NCBI GenBank assembly: GCA_021292165.1
Contig: CM037878.1
Span: forward strand, 232,591,546-232,655,545
Source: Shinisaurus crocodilurus
Taxonomy: Eukaryota; Chordata; Lepidosauria; Squamata; Shinisauridae
DNA: 64,000 nucleotides
Direction: 5' to 3'
Numbering within the stretch: position 1 is the first letter of the stretch; every line of letters starts with the position of its first letter. The position numbers and the translations under genes were made by a program. Positions 11,194 through 23,739 of this stretch are shown in pieces. The notes beneath the pieces are model-generated. The model was given only the letters and a program-made list of their open reading frames with translations, did not search any database and had not been told where the DNA came from.

Positions 11194-12006
11194 GTGGGGT
11201 CATGTGACCCCTCTACGAACTCGTCAGGCCAGCTCGGACCAATAGGAAGCAGTTCTAGAACCCTGACATGCGCTGGAATCCTGGGCCCCAAATTGGCCCA
11301 TCGGGGTCATGTGGCACGGTCAGATCACCCCCGACGGACCAATCGGGAAAAGTGTTTACCCCCCAGAAAAATGACCTTTCCCCACCAGCCAGGCAGAAAA
11401 TGGGCAGATCAAGGCGGCCTTCTTCCTCGGCCAGACAAGTTCCCCAGCACAGACGACATGGCAAAGAGAGGAGAGATGGTTTGGGGACACATTGGTTTTT
11501 CTGACCCCCTGTACCCCTTGGGTGACCGCAGCAGAGAACCGGCAGAGAGAAAAAATTCACAGGAAAAGAGTACTCCTGAGAATCTAATAAAAAAGAGTTC
11601 AGCCACAGCAAAGAGCTCACCTTCAGCTGTATTTCACTTTGGACGACAGTCTTACCCTGAACGCCCATCTCAGGCCAATTGGAGTATGGCTTGCACCAAG
11701 CAGTGGTCTGATACAGAGTGCGATCGTGGCTGCAATCTAAAAACAATTCTCCTAAAGGCAAAGATGGCAGAACTTTCAGCCACCGTGCAGCCCGCTGAAG
11801 ACGTTGATGACGGGGTACTCGTGAAAACGACCCAGCTGCCCATTGAGAAAATGGCTCAGGGTGACCCTGACATGGACTGGTCTGCCTACCTACCATCGCT
11901 TGAGGGCTTGACGAAACAGAGGACACAACAGAGAAAGGCGGCACATCGGTGTTTCATTCTGAAATTAGTTCTTAATAGTGTGTATGGAATGATGATTCAG
12001 GGGTGA
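11194..12006 (+). pseudogene. Open frame ending in a Polinton DNA polymerase B motif
   Basis: This 270-codon plus-strand frame begins within the left inverted repeat, so its first part is unlikely to be a real protein. Near its end (11953-11988) it reads FILKLVLNSVYG, which fits the Kx3NSxYG finger motif (motif B) of family-B DNA polymerases, including the protein-primed enzyme of Polintons. The residues that usually follow are replaced and the frame stops six residues later. The exonuclease and palm motifs are absent. The middle part (about 11560-11930) I do not recognise. A spliced-looking tail follows (acceptor-like TTTTGACATAG at 12049, stop near 12155, AATAAA at 12185-12190). It is a remnant, not a working polymerase. 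Confidence 0.55.
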
Positions 12007-12238
12007 CATGCCAATTACTAAAACCTTTTTGTTTTGTTTTGACATAGGACTGCGAGATGTGTGATGATTTTGAGAACTTGAGCCTCGTGTGTTCACCGGC
12101 AGTCGACATTGCATGCATCTCGTGTATCTCCCCAGACCTGAGCATTGAAAAGTAATAATGCCTGTTGTTTTTGTTTTTTGCACCAATAAAAACAGTTTCC
12201 TGTAACCTTATGTATCCATTCTTGTGTTAACCTACGAA

Positions 12239-12829
12239 ATGACGGAACACGAAGAAATTTTAAAGAAGATTTATTATACCCCGGGGGATGTTGGGAGTTT
12301 TGGTGGAGTGAACCCCTTATTTCAGGAGGCCAAAAAACAGAGCAAAACGCTAGTCAGAGGGGAGGTTATGAAATGGCTGTCAGATCAAGATGCTTACACA
12401 TTGCATAAACCAGCAAGGATCCATTTTAAAAGGAATAAGACCATTGTGTCTGAAGTGGATGCACAACAGCAGGCTGATTTAGTTGACATGCAGCAATTTT
12501 CTAAATACAATGATGGCTACAAGTACATTTTAATGGTGATAGACATTCTTTCTAAATATCCCTGGGCACGAGTTCTAAAAGGCAAAAAGGGTAGAGAGGC
12601 GTCCGGCGCTTTTAAAGCAATTTTCACACAAGATGGAAGACAGCCTGTCAAAATACAGACTGACAAAGGCCGCGAGTTCCTAAACAGGGATGTGAGTCAG
12701 CTATTCAAAAAACAAAGGGTACACCATTTTGTTACTAATAATGAAGTCAAGGCAGGGGTTGTGGAGCGATTCAACAGAACATTAAAAACAAAACTCCACC
12801 AAACCTCCCAACATTTTTCTGGGGGGTAA
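12239..12829 (+). pseudogene. Polinton/Maverick retrovirus-like integrase, C-terminally truncated
   Basis: The start is the first ATG of the frame; the track frame opens 15 bases earlier at a GTG. The 196-residue product carries the family hallmarks in order: a YYTPGDVGSFGGVNPLF N-terminal region, SDQDAYTLHKPAR, then the catalytic core with QADLVDM (Asp 80), QTDKGREF (Asp 142) and GVVERFNRTLK (Glu 176). These are the three acidic residues of a DDE-type integrase, all present. The frame runs into the right inverted repeat and stops there, so the C-terminal domain is missing. An unbroken frame with an intact triad suggests modest age, but the missing end and lost partner genes make activity unlikely. 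Confidence 0.85.
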
Positions 12830-13299
12830 AAAACCTCTCCCAATTGGTCCATTGGGGGTGATCTGACTGTGCCACATGACCCCGATGGGACAATCCGGGG
12901 CCCGGGATTCCTGCGCATGTCAGGGCTCTAGAACCACTTCCTATTAGTCTGCGGAAGTCTGGTGAGTTTGTAGAGGGGTCACATGACCCCTGTCAGGTGA
13001 CCCAGTCACCTGACTGGATCTTCCAGTGCCGGGACTTCTGGTGGGCAGGGCTTAAGGGCCAGAAATCATTCTTGGGCTGTGGCTTAAGCATTTTGACAGG
13101 AGGTACTACCCTTCACTACTTACCAGTTTATGCCTAGTAGTATCTCTGCTGATATGTGGGTGGCAGCATCTCCCCCTGGACCTGCAACAACATTTTCCAA
13201 GGCTGGGAAGAGTGCCATGGTAATATCCAGCTGTGGAAAAGCCTGATATTGGGTTATATGGCAGTTGTATTTTATGCCACTCCTGGCTGTTTATGGGTA

Positions 13300-13382
13300 A
13301 GAGAAAAGCCACAATCATTGAGCAGGGGGTTGGACTCGATGGGCTTGTAGGCCCCTTCCAACTCTATGATCTATGAATCCTA
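13300..13382 (+). mobile_element. CR1-type LINE 3' end
   Basis: ATTGAGCAGGGGGTTGGACT through GGCCCCTTCCAACTCTATGA to an ATCTATGAATCCTAT tail; same family as 609-746. Confidence 0.7.
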
Positions 13383-14556
13383 TACTTCACATGAGCTTCA
13401 CATGTAGTGTATTGAGTCCTGTTGCTTTAAGGTCAATCGTGTAGGGGACCTGCACAGGCATACTTCTTTTGGCTAAAGGAAGAGTTGAGTTCAGGGAAGT
13501 TGTGATTGTGACTAGGCCATTTTGTTCTGGCTCTCAAATAAAGAATTAAGGCCTAAACAACCTGGGTTGGATCAAAGATCTGCCTTCTGTGAAAGGAAGG
13601 ACTTTGCTTGCAGAGGGTCCCTCTGCCCAATCTTGGGGATCCCCCCCATCAATCCTACACCACAGCTCACCCCATTTAGCAAGGTCTCCTGATGATCTGT
13701 ATAGCATTTTCAAGGGACTAGAGTTGCTTTGAGAAGGACAGGGTGAAGAAATCTGCTTCTGTCAACGGAGTAAATCTGGATCCAGTTCCCTGTCTCTAAA
13801 CAATTTTTTAATATGGGATACATAATATGACAATGAGAGCCTTAGCAGAAAAAGCAGGTATAGTAGCATCTCTACACTACCTTCACCAGCATGGCAGGAG
13901 AAACAGAAAGGGTCAAGAAATGAGGGGCAACAGATAAAAACAAAGAGAGAGCAAATGGCAAAGGATGAGAGTAGGCATTAGCAGCATATTTGAAAGGCTA
14001 CTTTTGAGAATCAAATAAATACTTTGTACTACACAGATAGGAAATACTCTTTGCAATCTATCCTTGTAAAAAATAATGTTCAAAACAGTTCATCATTCAG
14101 ATTCTCAAATCAAATTTGTTATGCGGCTTAAGATTTCACTTTTCATTAGTTTCATATAACCAGCTACTCACATGGTTTAGCAGTATGGAAAGAATCTCAA
14201 TTTGAATCTTGCAATCCAGATTCAGAAAATCCCAGGGTCCATTTTTAGGTGAAAAACATTGTGGTGGAAGAGTCACCATGTGGTTAAGGTTGTTTTCTGG
14301 AGGTCCATTCTAGTAAACTGATGAATTAGCATATTCTGATAGTCAACAGAAAATAAGAGGTATCCAGAATATAGTAACATATGAGTTTACCATATGGGAA
14401 TTATTTCACAAGAACACATTTACTGTGTAAAAACTGAAAAGGAAAAGTCACCTCATGGTGACTTACTGAAAAATTGATCATGGGAATCAGTCTTTATACA
14501 AACTTCATACCAATTTGGTATCCATCCATGTCTAAAATTTTTTAATACAAGTAACA
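13383..14556. other. Non-coding stretch, no feature recognised
   Basis: AT-rich; I see neither coding potential nor element boundaries. Confidence 0.45.
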
Positions 14557-14641
14557 ATGCAATTCTATACATGTTTACTCAGAAGTAAGCATCACAGAGC
14601 CCAGTGGGCCTTACTTCCAGGTACGTGTTTATAGGATTGTT
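14557..14641. mobile_element. Short palindromic MITE (CAATCC...GGATTG family)
   Basis: Starts TGCAATTCTATACATG and ends GTGTTTATAGGATTG. The internal pairs TTTACTCAGAAGTAAG and GGGCCTTACTTCC are imperfect reverse complements around a central CCCAGTGGG. This is one of the best preserved copies of the family here. Confidence 0.6.
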
Positions 14642-15551
14642 GCCTAAAGTGCACCGAGAGCTTCTACCCACTTCAGTGAACCAATTAAATTATTGTGTTT
14701 TAAAAATAAAGAGGATATAAACAATTTCTGCTGTTTTCCCACCTATAAAGCTCTCGTTAATGGATTCTTCTGGGAATGCAAAATATTTTCAATTCTGTAT
14801 TCTGCCCTATCCCTCAGGAGGAGGCATCTTCCAGTTCTGGATGTAGTGTTACAGTACGAAAGTGCAATAACAACTCCACAAAAGCCCCTCATCATTGCAG
14901 CCATGAAACCTATTCAGCTAAAATAATAAATCATCATCACATCAATTTTAAGGTCTTCTGCAGCACTGAACTAGAACCTCTACCAGTCTCTCTTTCTGCC
15001 AATCACTGGAGGAAGGCATTGCCCTGAAAGCAGAACTGATTCAAGCACAGCATGGAAGCAGCAAAATCCATCTACAATGCATTTAGTGATGTTAATATTG
15101 TTCCTGAAATGACATTTAAACCATGCGTGCCATGTGACTTGCAAAAGGAGAAAAATTTCAACTGCATAGAAATGTATGTAACCAAGCTTTGAATGACTCA
15201 TCTTAGTAAATAAAAACAGTTTCAGGAGAAGTGTCAAGGAGGTATTTAACCCTTTCCCTATGTTTCCCCACTACAACTACCCTCACCAAGCTGTGTTTTT
15301 CCCTGCAAGGTTTCAGTTGCATGTTCCCTTCTAACTCATCAAAGAGGAACACAGCTTGTGTGGGGCAATTTGCAATGGAAAAACATCCAGCAGGGAAAAG
15401 GATAGGTATCCCATGCCACCTGACAATACAAAAATGCCTTCCTCCTGCCTTCCACCCATACAGCTTCTGGAAACATATGCATTTTCTGTCACATGGTTAT
15501 GTTATGTCACTAGCAAGCAACACACCACATAATGTGGGTGCTGCTAGCATG

Positions 15552-15770
15552 GAAAGCCAGTGTGTTATAGTGGTAAGAACGTCAGTCTAGGATTCAGGGT
15601 TCAAATCTCCACCCAGCCATGAAGCTTAGAAGGGTGACTTTGGGAAAGTCTCCATCCCACAGCCTAATCTACCTCACAGGCTTGTTGTGAGGATAAAGGT
15701 GTGGAGAAAGATGTTTGCCGCCACCTCCATGACACTGGAAGAATGGTGGGATATGAATCTAATAAATAAA
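15552..15770 (+). mobile_element. tRNA-derived SINE (Sauria-like), full length but diverged
   Basis: Head AGCCAGTGTGTTATAGTGG, B-box-like GGTTCAAATCTCC, body with CCTCACAGGCTTGTTGTGAG, and a tail GAATCTAATAAATAAA. The head derives from a tRNA, so the internal Pol III promoter boxes are present though mutated. Confidence 0.75.
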
Positions 15771-16065
15771 CATAGCCATGCAATTTGCTCTAACCATATG
15801 GGTGAAAGTTGAATACATACTAGGAGTGGCATTGGAAGCAGCCTATGGGACAGAAGCAGCCAAATCAATGGATTTGATCAAACAATTTCAAGTCTCAGGA
15901 TTCAGTACATGTTATTGAGCCATTATGATTGCTCCTTAACACAGTCCTACAAACATACAGTACTTTACCTGAGTAATCTTTGATGGATCAGATCTATTAG
16001 ATTTTCTTTAAAATATTCTCAAATCTTAGGCTTAATTGGCTTTAGTTTTATGTATTTAAATCAGA

Positions 16066-16114
<49 letters not shown>

Positions 16115-17160
16115 CCATTGTTTTATCCTTTTCCACCTTTTTCTTATGCAATCAAATATTTCCAATGGAAAATAAGGAGACAAATACTGGGAGAGATGTT
16201 ATGCTGTAAAACAAAATATCTGCCCTAGAGCAAATTTTCACAGCTGAGACATAAAATCTTTGAAAGGCAGCATTTATAATGGAGATTATGACAAACATTA
16301 CTTGAGTTAGACTCCAGTCACTGAAAACAGTACTGCACAAAATTGCCCTGGAAGCCAAAAGGCTCAAGTGAGCAGAAGTACATGTAACCATAATATCAGA
16401 CCCAACTGTGTATGCGGGGGGCAAATTTTTAACTCTGAAGAGGGGATTTAGAGACAAGAATTGAGTGACATTAATGCAACCCACAGAGCTAAATCTTCTT
16501 AGCCATCTACACAATATTTCTGATTGCTTAATTAACCAATGGGACATGACAGAGTGTGAAGTGTGTTGTATTAATTCTTCCTTAGTGCATTAGGCACAAA
16601 GACAGAGGGCAAGTACTGTCAACGCAGCCAGGCTTAGATTAATAATCCACAGTTTGTGCACTGCTGCACTGCATTACAATTAGGAAATGATAGTATTAAA
16701 AATATTTATATTGCTAATGAAATTACAAGGCTGAGATGTGGCTGTTACCAGTATTTTTCTCAGCTTCAGAGCAGTGAAGGGAGCTGATCAGTCCAGAACT
16801 GGAATATTGTATTAGACGATCTGATCAGTCTTTTTGTCATGTATGTATGTTGGATTGATTTATCAATGCAAGAAATATAGCCCCTTCTCTCTCACACACA
16901 AACACAGATATTCTGAAGAATCTCAATTTTAATTGTTTGTCATTTTTGTTATTTATTTATCATAATTTATTTTAAGAATTTATACGCTGCCTTTAAGGTA
17001 GAGCTAACAAAATAAGATAATAAAAACAGTAACAAATGATGAATAAAACAGCAGATGAAAAAGCAACAGTGAGCTGGCATCTAAGAATCCACACAACAGC
17101 TGTTCAATCCATTTTTAAGGAGGATGACCAACCATCAAGTGGGTTAAGATTTTAATATGG
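15771..17160. other. Non-coding stretch with an (AAT)n microsatellite
   Basis: An (AAT)n run of about 16 units lies at 16066-16113. The rest is AT-rich without recognisable genes. Confidence 0.5.
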
Positions 17161-17164
17161 GGTG

Positions 17165-17310
17165 GGTTAAGATTTTAAAATTTTTATATTGTTTAAATGT
17201 ATTTTATTGCATTTATGTATTTTATTCTGTGTACATCGCCCAGGGTGGCCGGTTGCCGGCCAGATGGGCGATAAATAAATATTAATAAATATTAATAATA
17301 AATAAATAAA
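17165..17310 (+). mobile_element. L2 LINE 3' end
   Basis: GTACATCGCCCAGGGTGGCC, then GGCCAGATGGGCGATAAATA and short ATTAATAAAT tail units. It matches the 3' UTR of the minus-strand L2 at 60067-60200, where the same hairpin-like CGCCCAGGGTGGCC...GGCCAGATGGGCG occurs. Coding sequence is absent. Confidence 0.75.
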
Positions 17311-17374
17311 TCAAGTGCTATTAATTTGAGCCTGATAGATCAGGATGGACCACCTGATGTCTGAAAGAGTCAGT

Positions 17375-17712
17375 TCACACAACACAAGGGTGGTTAATAA
17401 CCCATGGTGGCTTGTGAACCACGCCTGCATGTGCCGGTTGTAGGCTGGCTGATTTCCCTAATTACCCTTGCTAGGTGTGGGTTGTTGTTACATCCAAACC
17501 TTGTGAGGGTGGCTGGCTAATAAACCACCCAGAACCCACGGTCTGTTGTAGGGTTGCTGGTTGGTTTGTTATCCACCCCAGCCACCTACCTTTGCTGGGT
17601 TTGGACATCACAACAGCCCATGCTTGGAAAGGGTAATTAGGGAAATGAGCTGGACCTTGCAGGGGTAGTTAACAAGCCACCATGGATTATTAACCACCCT
17701 TGTGTCCTGCAA
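17375..17712. mobile_element. Foldback MITE, about 335 bp
   Basis: The ends are inverted copies of each other: CACAAGGGTGGTTAATAACC on the left and GGATTATTAACCACCCTTGT on the right. The interior also shows paired words (TTTCCCTAATTACCC against GGGTAATTAGGGAAA). It resembles the other foldback elements at 22866-23125, 24244-24570 and 38549-38861 in length and in the GGTTAATAACCCATGG vocabulary. No transposase; superfamily unproven, hAT likely. Confidence 0.65.
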
Positions 17713-20700
17713 ACCTGGTCATAGTAAAGAAGGGACATTGTGAAACTAGCCAGGGGGAGAACTCCAGGAAAAGCCCCCTTTCTAGTACCTATCACCTGTA
17801 ATGGAATCATGTGATCATAACCATATGCACTAATAGTGATCTCATTCTTTTGCATGCCAGCTGTTATATAGCCAAAATGGCACCATCAATGGACAAGAGG
17901 AGAGCTGTCATCAGCTTGGGGGAAACTCCAAGGTTTGCAGAAGTACAAAAAAAAAAAAAAAAAAACCCTTTAGGAAAAAAATGCTAAGGGGGGGGAGGCC
18001 AATGAGAAGTTAGCATGCTCAGTGGCCACAGGACACTTACGGTAAGTGTCTGTTGTTCTGAGAGAAATAGCAGGGAGAGAAGGTAATGGAGTATCCTGGA
18101 AAAGGTATGGCTGACTGAAACCCTGAACAGAAGCAATCTATATGCAACATTTTGTTATAGGTCCCACATATTTCATCCAGTTAGGCTATTCTCCCACCAT
18201 ACCCCCTGAAAGTAGAATTCTATATCAGAACATGTAGACCTTGATATGGCTTATGGCCAAAGGTACTATACATAATCAAACAAAAACCATGAAATAAAGC
18301 ACATTTTACAGAACTTTTATTTCATATTGAAGTTCTGGGGCAAGCCAGACAATGACAGATCTATCAAGCCCATATGCCTGTAATACTTACACTAATCATA
18401 AAAAGGAAGCAGCATGATTAGGGCTCACTATGACATTAAAAACTCAGATTGTCAGTTCCAGAAAATGAAATTTTTATTTATGGGAGCGGTGAGTCCCAGA
18501 AATTATATGTATTATTTTGGCAGTCCAGCTGATTTATGATGCAGGGAAAGGAATTAGTATTCACTCAAATGTGGTGAGAATATGTAGTTTTGCAATATAA
18601 CCTGCTGCAGTGAAAGAAGAAAAAATCTTTGTGTAATAGCTGAATATCAAAGACGTATCAACACCTTAAAAGGGGGGGGGATGAATATTTGTTTTGCACA
18701 TTAGTGATTGCTGTACACTTAATTAGTTAAAATGAAACATACCAAATATATTCTGTAAATATTAATTTGTTTACGCACAATATGATGTTTTAATGATCAT
18801 GATTTTCCACCTTAATGTTTTGTCAATAAATCATAGAGAAATCTTATATTTGTCTTATGTTTACTGTCCAGAATTATAAAGGGATGTTGTCTTCCCTCCC
18901 CCTTTTAATGACTACAAATTTGAGAGATTAGCTAACAATCACAGCATATGGCAGTGAATTGATTTTCAGAAGAACTGAATATTCAGTTCTACCATTAAAA
19001 TAAATGAGAGCTATTTGTACTTCATAGCTTGAAAATTAAGCCATAGCTGTTTTGCTGTTGCCCTTACTACCAATTTCCTGCTTTTCATTCATCATCCACA
19101 GACGCCAAATGTGTGTACACTTCTTGTCAGGTGAAACCTGTGAGTGTATGCTAGCACAGAACAGCAGTGGTAAAATTATGTCCTGTTAGATTGTTCAGCT
19201 TTTTTCTTTATAATGTTCCTGTTGCAAAAATAATAATAATAATAAAAAAGTTCTTCCCAGCCAGTTAAAACAGTTTGATAAACCTTGTTATTTACCAGAA
19301 AGAGTTTATTATTTTACTTTTGAATATATATCTCACTCATATGTATGATGCAGTTCAGTCTCTTTATTACTGGAGTGCTTTCATGGGAACCAGTCCATTC
19401 AATGAGGAAAATACAACCCTGCATTCCTTGGATTAATAGCAATCCCTTCAGATCACTGAAGTGTGGAACATCCTTTTTCAGTCTGCCAAGACCCAAATGC
19501 AGAATGCAGTTCTTGAACCTACTTTTTAAATTGAATGGCAATTCTTGCATCATATTTCTTCAAGGTGGTGGTGGGGGAGGGGGAGGGAAATCTGTTTAAC
19601 AATTATTTTCATGATATCCTTTCCCATTATATTGCATTTTGATGTAATTGTGATTCAGATAATATTTAATCATCGAAGCCGAAGTGTAACATTGGGCCAT
19701 ATGTTGGAGGTATATTTTGGTTCTAACCACTAGTTTGTAGAAATTCTATATCCTAAGTTGGCAACAGGGAGTACAATCAAGCACAGAAACATTCAGAATA
19801 TTCACCCCCCCCACACACAACTGATAGCACAATCCTATACAAAATTATTTATTTAATTTATTACATTTTTTATTCATTACATTTTTGAATTGCCCATCTG
19901 CCCAGCCACCCGGTCACCCTGATTTACTGAATTTACTGAAAAGTAGGTTATAGGAGCTGAGGGGTTATATGATTGCAGGCTTAATCTGGTGATTTATGAA
20001 TGGAAAGTATGCAATGTACCACTGAGCAGTGCCATTTCACCTCTGTATCTGAGCAGAAATCTCCAAGAGACCTAGTCATAGAACTCTCAGGTAATGTCTA
20101 GTTTGACCCTGGAACAAGGAGATTGGACAAAATATAGATACTTGGCAGCAATTTACTATACAGCTTTGAAGGCATTTCAGAGAAGACACAACAAAGTGGA
20201 GAGAGTAAGGCAGGGAACATGTCCTGTGTGGATAAGGAAGAATGGCGCTACCCAATAACCTCAGAAATGGTGGTAGTCAAGATTACAATGAGCTGTACCA
20301 GGCACTAAGTTATTCAGGCTAATAGACAAAATATTATTTTATGCATACATAGAGTTCATTGCCATTTGACCCCTTAAACTGGCATGCATAATTATTTCAG
20401 ACAAGTTGGTGTTCTGGTTTATTATATCCTGAAGGACAATGTAAGGAATAACTTTTCTATTTCATTAAATGTGGCACATGTTGTTAAAAGTTATATTCTT
20501 GAACATTCTGTATTTATGCTAAGCATGAGCAAGACTATAGTAATCATGTGTCTCTCTGGCTTACATATTATGCAGGGCATCTCCGTCAGCAGAACAAGTT
20601 CACAAAAAGACCAAGAGCCATGAAATGCTTGGGTAAAAAATAGGAAGTTATTATAGGCCAGTGGCTTTCAGGCTTACAGTCAAATAAAGTAAAACTGGAA

Positions 20701-22865
20701 AAGCTTCTCAGTGACAGCAGTCTAGCTATCCCCAATAAAGAGAAGTTACATTTTAAGGCCAGGCCATCAAACCCTGAGGAAAATTTACATATTACTCATG
20801 GCTTGAGTAGGAAATGTCCCTTTTCTAAAGGTTTGTGCAGTGCCTTTTCAGCAGTAATTCCTTTTGCACGATAAATTGCACAATAGGGTCTATTAGACAC
20901 TCAGCACTGTGGAAGGCCAAAAGGGTTACTCTGACTGGATTACCACCTGAATTGCTGTCCTAGATTTGCAACAGGATATATAGTATTTGTACCAGAAGGT
21001 TGTTCTTTCCTCTAAATTGCAGTGGAGTCTTGGTAAATTTGGACATCTTTCTTCATCGCTGTATATGTGAGGGGAAAAACCCCTGCCAAGTGAAACTAGG
21101 TGATAATATCTAACTTCCGTCATTCTAATAATATCTAGCTGAGGAAGTGCCAGCAGCTGGGCAATATGGACCGATGATCTGGAGAAAAGAAGAAATTATT
21201 TAGTGAGGCACAGGTAAGGACCATTCTGTTTTCCTCATTAAGGGGTCTTCAGTGCCACCATGAGTAATGTCAAGGAAGTTCTAGGGAAGTTACTGAGACA
21301 AGTTAAGGGAGGAGCTAGTAGGGATTGAACTTTATTGCTTAAGGCTCTCTAGGATGGGATAGTTGTGTCTCTTCCTTATTAGCTTTTCAGGCTTTACTCA
21401 TTTACTATATAGTCAGACCAAGTTGACTCTGAAGCAGTTTTTGTTGTTGTTGTTGTTGCTCTTGACTGATTCTGTTGTATAGACAGATCTGTCATGAATC
21501 CCTAATAGTTTCCATCCAAAATTCCTTCCCATGCATCTTGGCTGCAAATATTAAGAGTGCAGGTAAAAGCATGCAGTATGGAACTAACTTTTTAAATTCC
21601 CCTGGCCTTTTCACAGGTCTCTTCAGCACACATATTTATTACAGGTTGGACATGACAAAATACTAATTTTTTAAAAAACAAACCCCAATACCTTCATACT
21701 TAAGGCTTAACAAACTATAAGTCAACTATCAGTTAAATCATATTACATGGTTAAAGGTTAAGAAATGTGCATAGTGCAATAGCTTTTCATTGTAGAGGGA
21801 ATATGCAAATGTAATTTCCAGTTGCCACCTCTGAAACGATTTACTGATCATGTAAGCAGTGCTATCTGTTGGAGAAGGCCAAAGTATCCTTGCTACGATT
21901 CAAGTGACACTGACACTAGCACATATAATCTATAGTTTACCTGTTAACCTTGTTTATAACATTGGGATAGTATCACCTGTCATTCCTAACAGGATATATG
22001 GAACCTTAAGTAATTATTTCATCAATACTAGATCCTGTTCCCCACCTGCTTCAACTGATGTCATACAATGTGTTGTTGTAGTGAGTTCTAGCTTCCCTCT
22101 TCCCTCAGCAGTAGGAAGTTCCAAGGGTCTCCTTCTTTAGGAAGAGAGCATACTGGAGATCTGTATTTTTCTGAATATTTATTTACATTCATATCAAGCG
22201 TAGAAATGCAGACAATCACTAGACAATTCTAGCATCATTGGTTCTTCAAAATTAGACAGCTTTTCCTGGTCATAAGAACTACTTTGCTAGATCAGACCAA
22301 CTCGAACACTCTACTCGAACACTCTTTTTTTAACAGCAGCTACCCAGATTCTTTTGGCACTCACCAGAAGATCATGAAGTTGATTACCATCCCCAGTGTT
22401 TATCTTGTGGCCAGGCATGTCCTGCCACCTGGAAACACAATCTTCTTTTTTGGAACCCTGTGTCATTGAGGTGAAAGCTGCTACTCACAGGCAAAGCAGT
22501 TCAGGTAGCCACTTCACTGGGGCAAAGGTACCTTCCAAACCTTTTTGACTGGTATGCTCTTTCTTGGATGTAGTACTGGACTTGACTGACTCAGGCAGTG
22601 GAATGCAAAGAAGTATCTCATGATAGCTCCAAGCATGCTGGATTTTGGGATCTGCATTGATTCTGCCCTGTGAATTACACTGCCTGTGTGAACTGTGGAT
22701 TTCCAACTATTGCTTTTCAGCCTTTTCATTTGTAAAGCTGCTTTTCATAAAATGTAACAGAAGTCCTTGGAAGGAATCAGTCCCAGGATACTGCAGTCAA
22801 CTTCCCATTGCTGGGGGTGGGTGGGTGTACAACATAACATAAAATATAAACAATGAGGAGGCTGC
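17713..22865. other. Long non-coding stretch; L2 tail and poly-A runs only
   Basis: The only recognised pieces are a poly-A run at 17947-17965, a short AAT repeat near 19230 and a minus-strand L2 3' tail at 19835-19925. Open frames here are under 100 codons and resemble nothing I know. Confidence 0.45.
19835..19925 (-). mobile_element. L2 LINE 3' tail fragment
   Basis: TTTTTGAATTGCCCATCTGC followed by CACCCGGTCACCCTG corresponds to the hairpin-like L2 3' end in reverse orientation; compare 32600-32660 and 60090-60140. Confidence 0.6.
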
Positions 22866-23125
22866 AGTCGTGGTTTGTCATGTCATCCAAATCCGGGCAG
22901 CCAGGGTCATTTGAGGATTAAACAGCCCTCAAATAACCCTGTAACAGACCATGGGTTATTTGAGGGCTGTGTAAACCTCAAACAACCCCTGCCACCAGAT
23001 TCAGATGACACGACAAACCATGGCAACACTCCGCTGGGGGTTGAATATGCAAAATGGCTGTTGGCACACACCGCGATCCCCAGTGGCTTAAATAAGCCAT
23101 GGTGGGCTTCAGTGATTGTGTGAAC
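22866..23125. mobile_element. Foldback MITE, about 260 bp
   Basis: CGTGGTTTGTCATGTCATCC near 22870 pairs with GATGACACGACAAACCATGG near 23003, and GAGGATTAAACAGCCCTCAA pairs with TTGAGGGCTGTGTAAACCTC. The right edge ends in TGTGTGAACCC, a word shared with related foldback elements. Confidence 0.6.
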
Positions 23126-23378
23126 CCAGTTGTACAGTTGAAGTGCCCAGAAGTCAATTATTTCTTGTAATTATCTCTCTGGATTAATAACTACCAATGT
23201 TTTTTTAAAAACAATAACAGTATCATCAGGATAAAGAATGTTTAGACAATAATTTATAATTTTCCGCTGTTCATAGACTGTTAATAGAAAAGACAATACG
23301 GTAAGTATTCATATAAGCTGTTCACAGAAAAGACAATAAGTATCCACTAGTAGCTCAGGACTGGAGCAATATTTAAAG

Positions 23379-23514
23379 CAGGGGTGGGCAATTCGTTGCC
23401 CTCAGAATGTTTTGGACTACAACTCCCAACAGCCTGAGCCAGCATAGCCAATGGTGAAGTATTATCAGACTTGTAGGCCAAAATATCTGAAAGATCACAA
23501 GTTGCCCACTCCTG
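23379..23514. mobile_element. Foldback hAT-type MITE
   Basis: Starts CAGGGGTGGGCAATTCG and ends CAAGTTGCCCACTCCTG; the inner arms share ACTACAACTCCCA-like sequence. Flanking octamers ATTTAAAG and GTTTAAAG match at seven of eight bases, as for hAT elements. Confidence 0.75.
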
Positions 23515-23739
23515 GTTTAAAGGGAGGGGAAAATCTTTTCAACCATAAAACAGAATCTTGCAAATACAGTACAGCAAAACTTTCTGAAATCAACTATTCT
23601 ACCGGTTCTTGTTCTTGATTTAGATTTACTTTTGTCTGTCTTGTGGATAGGCTCAACATTTCTCTCTCCTGTAGGAAGTCAGAGCTCTTTGGTAGTGCGA
23701 TGCTGTGAGATGCTCATTCCATTGCTTCCATTGATCTAT

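Larger units (their letters stand above)
10924..13114. mobile_element. Polinton/Maverick deletion derivative with long terminal inverted repeats
   Basis: Sequence 10924-11373 is repeated in inverted orientation at 12812-13114, giving long terminal inverted repeats that start GAAGGGTAG and end inward at CCCCCCAGAAAAATG. Between them lie a Polinton-type integrase frame (12239-12829) and a frame ending in a family-B DNA polymerase motif (11953-11988). Intact Polintons are about 15-20 kb and carry polymerase, integrase, protease, packaging ATPase and capsid genes. Only about 2.2 kb remains here, so most of the interior is gone. The left repeat is longer than the right because of an internal duplication. 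Flanking hexamers TCCTGA and TCACTA agree at only four of six bases, so the target duplication is uncertain. Confidence 0.8.

Noticed and set aside
11255..11944. Minus-strand frame of 229 codons
   Set aside because: Antisense to the Polinton-derived sequence and spans an inverted repeat; no recognisable domain.
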